From the NCBI GenBank assembly GCA_016778985.1, contig JADHOM010000022.1:1-36259 (forward strand): DNA of 36,259 bases. The letters run 5' to 3'. Below, piece after piece: positions 1 through 7,385 of the stretch. Each line of letters opens with the position of its first letter. Within the stretch, counting starts at the first letter, position 1. Made by a program: the position numbers and the translations under genes. The notes under the pieces are model-generated. The model was not told the DNA's origin. It ran no database searches and saw only the letters and a program-made list of their open reading frames with translations. The stretch comes from Alphaproteobacteria bacterium (lineage in GTDB: Bacteria > Pseudomonadota > Alphaproteobacteria > Puniceispirillales > UBA1172).

Positions 1-143
1 AATCTTTCATATTATTCATCATTTTCTCCATATTTCTTTTAGAAACAAATCAAAAATCTTAGCCTTTCAGAGCAGATAGTTTATCTACCCTGCCAGAGTG
101 TCGCCCTGCCTCAAACTCTGTGTTCAAAAAAACATCTATAATG

Positions 144-248
144 ACTAATACTGGGATAACTAATACTGGGATAACTAATACTGGGATAACTAATACTGGG
201 ATAACTAATACTGGGATAACTAATACTGGGATAACTAATACTGGGACG
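144..248. repeat. 15-bp tandem repeat, seven copies
   Basis: The unit ACTAATACTGGGATA is repeated head to tail seven times. The first six copies look identical and the last diverges in its final bases. The period is a multiple of three, so both strands stay open: the plus strand would read Thr-Asn-Thr-Gly-Ile repeats (ATG at 141, stop at 309-311) and the minus strand a Val-Ile-Pro-Val-Leu repeat. Neither reading has a convincing ribosome binding site or any recognisable flanking domain, so I call this a minisatellite and not a gene. Near-perfect identity between copies suggests recent expansion by slippage. Confidence 0.9.
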
Positions 249-303
249 ACCAAGGCTGGTTTATCGAGGCTAACTCCCCATCCAGCAGCACTAATTGATT
301 ATG

Positions 304-326
304 ACAGGTGATTGTTATTCACCTGT
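304..326. other. Inverted repeat / weak hairpin
   Basis: An 8-bp perfect dyad, ACAGGTGA (304-311) and TCACCTGT (319-326), has a 7-nt loop. No proper T-run follows on either strand, so a role as terminator is uncertain. It sits just after the minisatellite. Confidence 0.4.
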
Positions 327-612
327 TTGATGTAAACTGATACTGATATGCTCTGGAAATGATAAACATTACCTTATTAAAATCGTCAAGTAAAGACCTC
401 CCCCAGACTGGTCAAACCCGACCCTCAACACCTCGGTTTCGCATTCATCTATTAGGGGCGTCCTTCGACTGCGTCCTAGCCTTTGATAATATTATGATTT
501 TATAATAAAAGCGCATTTTTATGTCAAAAAATGCAGTATTATCTAGGCAATAGGGGATAAGATGATGTAGAGAATTAGCTACACACATCATTACAATTTT
601 GAAATCTGACAT
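327..612. other. Gene-free stretch before the DMT transporter
   Basis: No convincing coding region is visible here. Positions 390-480 are more GC-rich than their surroundings and contain the 7-mer GCGTCCT twice (458-464 and 471-477). I could not match this part to a tRNA, SRP RNA, 6S RNA or known riboswitch. A TATAAT hexamer lies at 501-506 but has no -35 box at good spacing. The promoter of the downstream transporter probably lies in this stretch. Confidence 0.4.
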
Positions 613-1560
613 ATGACAATACTCCTCGATGACGATCATAACCAGCATGGTAAAGCCGTCTTTTTTATGGTTATTGCGATGCTGTTATTACCTGGGCTTG
701 ATGCCTTTGCTAAATTGCTTAGCAAAGACATGTCAGCAGGTCAGATTGTCTTTTATCGGTTTATTTTTCAGGCCAGTTTTATGCTGCCTATCGTTCTCTA
801 TCGGAAAGAGCTGCTGATATCGTTACGCATCAAGCCACTAATACAGTTCATGCGCGGGGTTTTAGTCGCCTTAGCCACATTATTTTTCTTTTCAGCCCTA
901 AAATATATGCCGATGGCAGAAAGCATTTCTATTTTCTTTGTTGAGCCCATGATTTTAACGATATTATCGTCTCTGCTATTGGGTGAAACAATCAGGTATC
1001 GCCGCATCATTGCCATTATCATTGGGTTTATCGGGGCCACTATTATCATTAGCCCTAGTTATGAGATGTTTGGCTGGTCAGCGATCTGGCCACTTTGTGC
1101 TGCGGTTTGTTTTGCTCTATATGTAGTTCTAACGCGCCAGATTAGCGGTCTAGTTGGCGTCTATCCTATGCAATTTACCGCCGGCCTGATGGCCTCTCTC
1201 GTCATGGCAATAGCCTTATCGGCAGGCTATCAATTTGACATTGACGTTTTAATACCATCTTTGCCAAGTCTTGATACCCTATGGATGATTGTTGGGCTTG
1301 GGATTTTTGCTACTATCGGCCATATCTTCCTAGTTAATGCTGTTCGTCATGCCAATGCTAGCTTGCTGGCGCCATTTCAATATCTCGAAATTGTTGCCGC
1401 CACTATCTTAGGGTATTTCATCTTTTCTGATCTACCTGATCAGCAAACGCTGATTGGCGTCGTCATTATTATTGGGTCAGGAATGTATCTCATACATCGT
1501 GAGCGCGTCTTAAGTCAGCGTGAGCAAAATGAGCCGCAAGAAATGTCATCACCCCATTAG
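613..1560 (+). CDS. EamA/DMT-superfamily transporter
   Basis: This 315-residue inner-membrane protein is almost entirely hydrophobic and fits about ten membrane helices arranged as two EamA repeats, the usual form of drug/metabolite transporters (DMT superfamily). After a short hydrophilic N-terminus the first helix covers roughly residues 14-34. An internal segment rich in Pro, Met and Glu (PMAES) ends the third or fourth helix, as is common in the family. The C-terminus is polar. EamA proteins export metabolites such as amino acids or take up compounds such as S-adenosylmethionine or carboxylates, and the substrate cannot be read from the sequence. The ATG at 613 gives a full-length family member although no strong Shine-Dalgarno sequence precedes it. 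The gene stands alone, 171 bp before the VOC gene. Confidence 0.85.
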   Translation: MTILLDDDHNQHGKAVFFMVIAMLLLPGLDAFAKLLSKDMSAGQIVFYRFIFQASFMLPIVLYRKELLISLRIKPLIQFMRGVLVALATLFFFSALKYMPMAESISIFFVEPMILTILSSLLLGETIRYRRIIAIIIGFIGATIIISPSYEMFGWSAIWPLCAAVCFALYVVLTRQISGLVGVYPMQFTAGLMASLVMAIALSAGYQFDIDVLIPSLPSLDTLWMIVGLGIFATIGHIFLVNAVRHANASLLAPFQYLEIVAATILGYFIFSDLPDQQTLIGVVIIIGSGMYLIHRERVLSQREQNEPQEMSSPH

Positions 1561-1731
1561 CCCTTACAGGAAGACTATCATTACGATTTTGCTGATTCTT
1601 TCATGAGCAAGGCTTTATTTTGACAAAATACTACCTACATAAAAATTAGGCATAATTATCAGGTATCAATATCAGGTTAACCACGCAAGAGACTATGCCT
1701 AACTATAAGCGGCATATAAAAGGAGAGACCC

Positions 1732-2211
1732 ATGATCAAAGGGCTACACCACAAAGCTTATCGGTGCAAAAACAGCGAAGAAACTAGACAGTTTTATGAA
1801 GACTTTCTTGGGCTATCGCTGGCCGGCGCATTAGAGATTGAAGAAACGAAAACCGGACGCAATACAAAAGTTCTGCATAGTTTCTACCGCATGGATGATG
1901 GCTCATTCATCGCATTTTTTGAAGCCCCAGATCGGCCATTTACGTTCACAGATCACCATGATTACGATCTTCATCTGGCTTTAGAGGTTACCCCTGACGA
2001 TTTGTTGCATATGTTCGAAAAAGGCAAACAAGCAGGCATAGAAACCCGCGGTATTTCCGATCATGGCTTTATTGATTCGATTTATTTCAGAGACCCAAAC
2101 GGATACGTAGTCGAATTGACCGCCAAAAAGCCAGATCATGATGACCATCTTCATCCACATAACAGCAAAGCCAAAGACATACTTGCAAACTGGACTGCTC
2201 AAAATCATTAA
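1732..2211 (+). CDS. VOC-family (glyoxalase/dioxygenase fold) protein
   Basis: This 159-residue single-domain protein has the vicinal-oxygen-chelate fold. An N-terminal His pair (residues 6-7) is followed by the FY-x-DFLGL helix. His81 lies in a DLHLAL strand, and the terminal RDPNGYVVEL strand supplies Glu128. These residues fit the usual His/Glu metal site. Family members include glyoxalase I, extradiol dioxygenases and antibiotic-binding proteins, and nothing visible fixes the substrate. The C-terminus adds a His/Asp-rich tail (about residues 135-143, HDDHLHPH) beyond the fold, which might bind extra metal. The start follows a good ribosome binding site, AAGGAGAG, about 6 nt upstream. The gene appears monocistronic; no clear terminator follows. 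Confidence 0.85.
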   Translation: MIKGLHHKAYRCKNSEETRQFYEDFLGLSLAGALEIEETKTGRNTKVLHSFYRMDDGSFIAFFEAPDRPFTFTDHHDYDLHLALEVTPDDLLHMFEKGKQAGIETRGISDHGFIDSIYFRDPNGYVVELTAKKPDHDDHLHPHNSKAKDILANWTAQNH

Positions 2212-2370
2212 ACTGCCAAAAATTCGATGCTAATGATCAGTCAAACATCCTTTAATTAGTAAATGCATTAAAAAAAGTATGATTTTTTGTTGATTTACGT
2301 TATGTTAATTTTTTGATTATTATTAACTATACAACATTTATTTTTATAGCAGTAGAATTAGGGCTCTGAA

Positions 2371-3528
2371 ATGATCAGCAAAATGCGTTTCATCATCACT
2401 ACTGTATCTTGCATGATGGCCACATCAGTATTTGCTGGCGGCCTCCCAGGTGCAGATGAAAACAACTCTACAGAAGATACTAGCAGCGCTATAAGCTCCA
2501 CTGATGCTTCAACAGATAGCAACTCACCTCTAAATACAAAATCTTCATCCGGCAATTCATCGCCTGAAACCAGTGCAACATCACAAGCCTCAGGCGCAAG
2601 CAATGATGATAATAACAGTGATGATGAGGGCTTTGACGCCATTGAGGATGATCCCCTGATCGTTGATGCCACCGCCATTATGGATGATGACGGCATGGGA
2701 GAAGTATCAGTTCAGTGGCAAATGCTGTCCAAAGACGGCGGCTGGATGAATTTGACCGGTGCCACTCAACAATCTTTCACCCCTCGGCAAATCCATGTTG
2801 GCCATCGTTTGCGCGTTGTCATCACATATGTTGATGGGCAGGGTAATCTAGAAACCTTGATCAGCCCTCGTTCTAGCGAAGTGAAAAATGTCAATGACAA
2901 GCCAACTGGCGCCCCTATTCTGCTTGGTAACCCGTTTGAAGAAGACGCGCTAGTTGTCGATACTAGTACCATTTCAGACGAAGATGGTATTGGCTCATAT
3001 GAAGTCATCTGGCAAAGATCATCAACAAAAACAAACTGGCAAACATTTCCAAATGCAACCAGCGAAGTGTTGCGGTTAACGCAGTCACATGTTGGATTTT
3101 CCTACCGCTCGGTTATCACCTATATGGATAATCAAGGCACTCGTGAGATTTTGATTTCCAATCCATCTGAAACCGTTGCCAATGTTGACGACCCTGTTGA
3201 AGGTGAAGTCATTATTGTCGGTAAAGCGCTTGAAGGATCAGCATTATCTGTGACTACATCTGGCGTTTCTGATGAAGACGGAATTGCCAGCCTTTCCATT
3301 AGCTGGGAAGCATCAAAAGATGGCCGCACATGGCGGGCGATTGATGGCTCCAATTTCAACCAAATTGCACTTAATCAATCGCATGTTGGGCTTCAAATTC
3401 GGGCGAAGGCCAGTGTAGTTGATACCTTTGGCGTTGAGACACTGATTTATAGTCAGCCAAGCAACACAGTCAAAAACGTAAATAATAAGCCAAGTGGCTC
3501 AATTAACGTTCGCCGCGTTGGCAGCTAA
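2371..3528 (+). CDS. Secreted protein with three Ig-like repeats
   Basis: This 385-residue protein starts with a Sec signal peptide: a basic start, a hydrophobic core and a likely cut after VFA, around residue 22. A Ser/Thr/Asp-rich low-complexity linker follows (about 28-88), then three diverged repeats of about 98 residues (about 85-180, 181-278 and 279-376). Each repeat carries a D-E/D-DG-I/M-G/A loop, a central Trp, the motif HVG, a Y-x-D-x-QG-type strand and a closing NVN/D-x-P-x-G linker. This pattern is the Ig/cadherin-like repeat found in many copies in large bacterial adhesins and RTX-type surface proteins. Three copies, with no visible anchor, secretion signal domain or catalytic domain, is a short version. 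It probably ends up in the periplasm or outside the cell. An AGGG about 9 nt upstream supports the start; M5 is a possible alternative. A terminator follows. Confidence 0.75.
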   Translation: MISKMRFIITTVSCMMATSVFAGGLPGADENNSTEDTSSAISSTDASTDSNSPLNTKSSSGNSSPETSATSQASGASNDDNNSDDEGFDAIEDDPLIVDATAIMDDDGMGEVSVQWQMLSKDGGWMNLTGATQQSFTPRQIHVGHRLRVVITYVDGQGNLETLISPRSSEVKNVNDKPTGAPILLGNPFEEDALVVDTSTISDEDGIGSYEVIWQRSSTKTNWQTFPNATSEVLRLTQSHVGFSYRSVITYMDNQGTREILISNPSETVANVDDPVEGEVIIVGKALEGSALSVTTSGVSDEDGIASLSISWEASKDGRTWRAIDGSNFNQIALNQSHVGLQIRAKASVVDTFGVETLIYSQPSNTVKNVNNKPSGSINVRRVGS

Positions 3529-3551
3529 TCTAGTTCAATCATATTTTAATT

Positions 3552-3578
3552 AAAACAGCCGATTCTGGCTGTTTTTTT
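3552..3578 (+). terminator. Rho-independent terminator after the Ig-like repeat gene
   Basis: A 9-bp stem, AAAACAGCC (3552-3560) with GGCTGTTTT (3567-3575), has a 6-nt loop and runs into a T-tract ending at 3578. It lies 24 bp after the stop codon. Confidence 0.85.
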
Positions 3579-3596
3579 CGTCTTTTCATATTTTTT

Positions 3597-3647
3597 TGCG
3601 AATCGACTCAAATTTGCATTGACACCGATTCGCATTTCATGTGTAAT
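3597..3647 (+). promoter_or_regulatory. Sigma-70-type promoter with operator-like inverted repeat
   Basis: TTGACA (3619-3624) and TGTAAT (3642-3647) are separated by 17 bp, a near-consensus vegetative promoter. A perfect 9-bp inverted repeat, TGCGAATCG (3597-3605) and CGATTCGCA (3626-3634), brackets the -35 box, with 29 bp between equivalent positions of its arms. That layout fits a repressor or activator site. Transcription would start near 3654, leaving a leader of about 160 nt before the ATG at 3817. Confidence 0.55.
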
Positions 3648-3816
3648 TTTTCAGTATGTTGTATCCAGAGCAAATCACTTCACTATATCTGGTAGGCATC
3701 AAAATTGGTGCTAAAGCAAATATGTTACACTATTTTCACGATAATTTCACTTCATGCCCTGAATATACGGCGTCGGAGCATAATGAAATATTCTTACGCA
3801 TCAGAGGAGAATATCA

Positions 3817-4116
3817 ATGAGCCATATCATTGAACCCCTTCGGGAAGACGGTAAAGTCATTCCTTTTCGCCATCCTAACGATGATGTCCATCATACCAAA
3901 ACAAGCACGATTGCTGCCCTTGTCGCCGTTACAATCATACATGATAATTGCATTTCTGCCGAAGATAAATTACTGGAAATTATTGAAAAAAGTGGGGAAG
4001 CAGAAGTGTTAAACAACGAAGATGCGTTTTCTGAACTGGGGTTATGTCATACAGATGAGCCTGTCGACCAATTAACTCCTGTCAATGATAATTCTCATCC
4101 GGTGCACCTCATCTAG
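3817..4116 (+). CDS. Unrecognised 99-residue protein
   Basis: I do not recognise this small soluble protein. The N-terminus carries a VIPFRHP motif, the middle is a helical, mildly hydrophobic stretch (about residues 29-43, TSTIAALVAVTIIHD), then comes an acidic helix (LLEIIEKSGEAE), and the tail is polar. No signal peptide is evident. Translation is well supported by an AGAGGAG site 7 nt before the ATG. The gene has its own near-consensus promoter and a strong terminator, so it is a real single-gene unit, probably well expressed. It sits between the secreted repeat protein and the Sia phosphatase gene. A role with either is only a guess. Confidence 0.7.
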   Translation: MSHIIEPLREDGKVIPFRHPNDDVHHTKTSTIAALVAVTIIHDNCISAEDKLLEIIEKSGEAEVLNNEDAFSELGLCHTDEPVDQLTPVNDNSHPVHLI

Positions 4117-4139
4117 CCTCATTATATGCACCTGATATT

Positions 4140-4168
4140 AACCGGCCTGCCTGTCAGGCCGGTTTTTT
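4140..4168 (+). terminator. Rho-independent terminator
   Basis: A 10-bp GC-rich stem, AACCGGCCTG (4140-4149) with CAGGCCGGTT (4155-4164), has a 5-nt loop and is followed by a T-run to 4168. It ends the transcript of the 99-residue protein gene and insulates it from siaA. Confidence 0.9.
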
Positions 4169-4297
4169 GACCTCATTTCTGTTTGTTATTTCTGTTTATC
4201 ATCTCTGTTTACGGTGCTGAGATTTGCGTTATTTATCTCGCTTGTGCTAATTTATGATTAAGTTTGTTGGGATTGCTGTGGGGTAAGGAAAAAAGAT

Positions 4298-5287
4298 ATG
4301 GATTTATTTCACATTGATTTATCTCACTCTCTTGGCCTTTTTATCATCATGGTCATGCTGGTCTTGACGAATATCTTTATGGTTATCGTTTATTTTCGGA
4401 ATATCAGAGAAACCCAGACATTACATCAGCAAATCATTGCCACCAGCAAAGGGCTGGAAGCGGTAATTGATGTGCGAACGAAAAAGCTACGGCAAGCGAA
4501 CACAGCCATATCTGTATCTATTGATTATGCTGCTCTGCTTCAGCGCAATCTGCTGCCACCTCAGCATCTGCTCGAAGAGCAAATCGGTGAAGTCGCAGTT
4601 ATTTGGCAACCAAAAGATGTCGTCAGTGGTGATTTCTACTGGTCTGGACAGATTGGCACAAAACAGGTCTTAGTTGCTATGGATTGCACAGGTCATGGTG
4701 TTCCTGGGGCGTTTATGACCATGATTGCTCATTCCGCGCTTGAACAAATCCAATCACACCAAGATGCCCTCGTCGATATGGGAAAGCCAGAACTAAACGC
4801 AACCAGTATATTACATTTGCTTCATGACTGGGTTTATCGGCTACTTCATCAAAACAAATTAAACCATAGATTAAATGGCATTGATGCAGGGGTAATTGTT
4901 ATGGCTGATGATCGCCAAGAGTTAGACTTTGCTGGCGCGCATATGGATATATTTACTATCTCTCCTGATGGGTTAGCGCATCGCCATAAGGGCGATAAAA
5001 TCTCATTAGGCTATGGCAACACAGTGTTTCCATCTGTACAAAATATCAAATTTGATATTGATCCAGGGCAAATTTTTGCCTTAACAACCGATGGCTTACT
5101 ATCGCAGCCAGGGTCCGAGAAAGCGATAGGGTTTGGGTATCAGCGTTTTGTGAATACATTAAAACAAGCAAAAGCAACTTCTCCTGCCAGCATAGCCAAA
5201 TATATCATGCAACAATTGCGGGAATGGCAAGGTAAGGAAACCCGCCGAGATGATGTTTTGCTAATCTTAATTCAACCCAGACCATAG
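4298..5287 (+). CDS. siaA: SiaA-like PP2C/SpoIIE-type protein phosphatase
   Basis: This 329-residue membrane-tethered phosphatase probably dephosphorylates the neighbouring SiaC. One N-terminal membrane helix (about 11-33) is followed by a coiled-coil-like linker (about 36-70), and a SpoIIE/PP2C domain fills the rest. Metal-binding motifs are intact: VSGDFYW (Asp112), DCTGHGVPGA (Asp129), the TTDG segment and a final RRDDV near residue 316. The ISVSIDYAALLQ stretch before the catalytic domain is typical of SiaA-type phosphatases. The Pseudomonas SiaA is about twice as long, with a periplasmic sensor and HAMP domain. Those are absent here, so signal input must differ. AAGGA 8 nt upstream supports the start. 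The gene is convergent with siaB-siaC, with 46 bp between the ends and no clear terminator. Confidence 0.82.
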   Translation: MDLFHIDLSHSLGLFIIMVMLVLTNIFMVIVYFRNIRETQTLHQQIIATSKGLEAVIDVRTKKLRQANTAISVSIDYAALLQRNLLPPQHLLEEQIGEVAVIWQPKDVVSGDFYWSGQIGTKQVLVAMDCTGHGVPGAFMTMIAHSALEQIQSHQDALVDMGKPELNATSILHLLHDWVYRLLHQNKLNHRLNGIDAGVIVMADDRQELDFAGAHMDIFTISPDGLAHRHKGDKISLGYGNTVFPSVQNIKFDIDPGQIFALTTDGLLSQPGSEKAIGFGYQRFVNTLKQAKATSPASIAKYIMQQLREWQGKETRRDDVLLILIQPRP

Positions 5288-5333
5288 CCATAACCGCCTC
5301 ATGATAGCTAATGCGACCTAATCATATGCTGGC

Positions 5334-5729
5334 TTAGGCATCATCCCTTTCGTTAATCCTAATATGAAATTGCAATCTATTGACCTCTTCGGCAATATCC
5401 TCAGCAAACTCCTGCATAATATCATCATCCGAAATACAGAACCAATCCACATGGATTTCATGCCCTTTATTGGCTTGCGCCTCAAGCCTATTTAGCATTT
5501 CCAAAAGCTGACGGGCTGAACTGGAATTGAAGTAACTTAAATTAATGGTGCAGCGCAACCTGCATCCCGGTTGACTAAAATAGTGATCCAACGATTCAAA
5601 TACGGGATCATAAAAGCGGTAAATTTCTTCGGGATAAGACTCCCCTTCAATTAAAAGGGTTTGGGTATCAGGATTTAGCTCAATACGCGGTGTTCTTAAT
5701 GTTGCTTCACGAATAAAAACATCTGTCAT
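5334..5729 (-). CDS. siaC: SiaC family (DUF1987) regulatory phosphoprotein
   Basis: This 131-residue protein matches the DUF1987/SiaC family along its length: TPRIELNPDT near the start, the SYPEE-x-x-FYDPV segment, a central LSYFNSSSAR strand-helix junction and an acidic C-terminal helix. In Pseudomonas aeruginosa SiaC is phosphorylated on Thr68 of an N-T-S-S motif by SiaB and dephosphorylated by SiaA; the unphosphorylated form activates the diguanylate cyclase SiaD. The equivalent residue here is Ser69, still phosphorylatable. An in-frame GTG at 5741 overlaps the siaB stop by one base, but the ATG at 5729 gives better agreement with the family's length and numbering, so I prefer it. The gene is translationally coupled to siaB. 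No siaD is in the window. Confidence 0.87.
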   Translation of the reverse strand: MTDVFIREATLRTPRIELNPDTQTLLIEGESYPEEIYRFYDPVFESLDHYFSQPGCRLRCTINLSYFNSSSARQLLEMLNRLEAQANKGHEIHVDWFCISDDDIMQEFAEDIAEEVNRLQFHIRINERDDA

Positions 5730-5740
5730 AATAATACTCA

Positions 5741-6307
5741 CTAATATGATATTACTCTGATTGTAAAAAACATTGCTCCATTTTCAGCTGGATCAAACAG
5801 GTATTGTGGTGGTGATGAGGATCGCCGCATGATTTGTATCAAACCAAGATTAGCCCCCTTACTTGAGGTAGCTAAGGGTTGACGAATCGTTTTCATGAAT
5901 AATTGGCGCAATTCATCTGATGTTAAGGCTGACAACATATCGAGCCGCTGACGTAACAACTCCGCCTGCTGGTGGGTAACATAATTGCCGCTGACAATAC
6001 TAATTGCATCATTTTCATGGCTAATGGCTAGCATCCCATAACTAGGATCATTGCCATTAGGGGCTGTCAGGTGAACCACTTCACTACCATACCTTATCAT
6101 ATTCTGCATTATTTCCACATAAAGCGAAAATGCACGAAGTTGTTGCTTGGGGGGGAGTGGTATGCCGCACATATATTGGCGTAATTTCTGACCAAACTGA
6201 TCCAGGGTTTCTTCAGATAAAATGCCATTATAACTCAGAAAGCAATTCTGAGCTGTCGCCATAATATTCTTCGCTTTAACGTATTCTAAACCCGCTACCT
6301 GCTTCAT
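5741..6307 (-). CDS. siaB: SiaB family (DUF6272) protein kinase
   Basis: This 188-residue soluble protein matches the SiaB/DUF6272 family, an atypical histidine-kinase-like fold that phosphorylates SiaC. A GHKL-type N-box is visible as EIMQNMIRYG (Glu65, Asn69), and the C-terminal half holds the conserved GANLGLIQIMRRS segment close to where a G-box would lie. It has no membrane helix or sensor domain, like the Pseudomonas protein. GAGG about 8 nt before the ATG supports the start. It is the first gene of the siaB-siaC pair and faces the acyltransferase gene across a 234-bp spacer. The opposing action of this kinase and the SiaA phosphatase on SiaC is inferred from family knowledge. Confidence 0.83.
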   Translation of the reverse strand: MKQVAGLEYVKAKNIMATAQNCFLSYNGILSEETLDQFGQKLRQYMCGIPLPPKQQLRAFSLYVEIMQNMIRYGSEVVHLTAPNGNDPSYGMLAISHENDAISIVSGNYVTHQQAELLRQRLDMLSALTSDELRQLFMKTIRQPLATSSKGANLGLIQIMRRSSSPPQYLFDPAENGAMFFTIRVISY

Positions 6308-6481
6308 ATCTTATACCTCAAGACTACATTGTGTGAGGATAGATATTATTTAAATTCTGCCTTGAAAAAATCATTATGGCAAGTCTTTTGGATAAATTAA
6401 GCGCCACAGCAGTAGCAATCAATCGTACATACTGGCTAGATATGATCTATTCGTGTAACAAAACCGTAGCATTAAACCGCC

Positions 6482-6511
6482 TTGTCACCATATGCGAAAA
6501 CAAGGTATAAA
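6482..6511 (+). promoter_or_regulatory. Candidate promoter of the acyltransferase gene
   Basis: TTGTCA (6482-6487) and TATAAA (6506-6511) are separated by 18 bp. The start of transcription would fall near 6518, about 24 nt before the ATG. No operator is evident. Confidence 0.45.
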
Positions 6512-6541
6512 AGACTAGTATTGATTGAGTGATTTATTTTT

Positions 6542-7375
6542 ATGCGGCTGACCGATAACCCACAAACTGTTCCTATTTTTTCTTTTGCCAATGGTGAGCT
6601 AGGACCAATAGCTAGTCGAATTATTCGCGGCCTTGAGCGTTTTACAGGTCAACCGCGTATAAAGAAAATTTATCTCGATTATATCAATGATGATCGACCT
6701 GATAGTCTGTTTTGGCAAGATGCTGTTGATCGGCTCAATATTTCTGTCAACCTAAAGTATGATGATGCCGCATATATTCCGGCAAGTGGCCAGCTGCTTG
6801 TTATTGCCAATCATCCTTTTGGTGTTGTTGATGGACTAGTGCTGTGCTCTGAATTATCCAAAATTAGGTCAGATTATAAGATCATCACACATGAAGTATT
6901 GCGCCAAGCTCCTGCTGTTATGCATCAGATTCTACCAATCAATTTTTCTGAAACAGCGGAAGCCCTAGCCACCAATATGCAAACCCGCCATGATGCCATG
7001 AAACAGTTGCAGCATAATGGTGCGCTTATTCTATTTCCATCTGGTGCTATCTCATTAGCGCCCCGAATTATTGGCACTGCACGCGATGCGCAATGGAAAA
7101 CATTTGTTGCGAAACTAGCGCAGATTGAGGACACGACCATTCTGCCTGTATTCTTTGACGGTCAAAATAGCATTAGCTATATGATGGCGCGGCGGCTCAG
7201 CCAAACGCTTGGTTATTCGTTGATGTTTAGAGAGATTTGCCGGCTCATGGGGCAACAGATCAATGTCACGATTAGAAAGCCAATCTCTAACAACGTCCTC
7301 AGGCAATTTAATAACCGCACTAAGATGACAGAATATTTAAGGAATTTAACTTATGGGCAGGATAGTAGCACTTAA
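6542..7375 (+). CDS. PlsC-like lysophospholipid acyltransferase family protein
   Basis: This 277-residue protein belongs to the acyl-CoA/ACP:lysophospholipid acyltransferase superfamily. The catalytic motif is NHPFGVVDG (His91, Asp97), a spacing of five residues between His and Asp that is typical of the NHPxGxxDG subfamily, not of classic PlsC (HX4D). The later block LILFPSGAIS (about residues 160-169) matches the glycerol-3-phosphate-binding FPEG-type motif. The domain should sit on the cytoplasmic face of the inner membrane and acylate a lysolipid, such as lysophosphatidate or lyso-ornithine lipid. The exact acceptor is unknown. It ends 10 bp from the end of thiN, which is convergent. Confidence 0.78.
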   Translation: MRLTDNPQTVPIFSFANGELGPIASRIIRGLERFTGQPRIKKIYLDYINDDRPDSLFWQDAVDRLNISVNLKYDDAAYIPASGQLLVIANHPFGVVDGLVLCSELSKIRSDYKIITHEVLRQAPAVMHQILPINFSETAEALATNMQTRHDAMKQLQHNGALILFPSGAISLAPRIIGTARDAQWKTFVAKLAQIEDTTILPVFFDGQNSISYMMARRLSQTLGYSLMFREICRLMGQQINVTIRKPISNNVLRQFNNRTKMTEYLRNLTYGQDSST

Positions 7376-7385
7376 GACGCGATAA

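Noticed and set aside
144-248. Possible CRISPR array
   Set aside because: The 15-bp units are contiguous with no unique spacers between them, and no cas genes are nearby.
59-253. Minus-strand frame with a Val-Ile-Pro-Val-Leu repeat as a gene
   Set aside because: It is produced by the minisatellite and would start from TTG with no ribosome site. The flanking residues match nothing I recognise.
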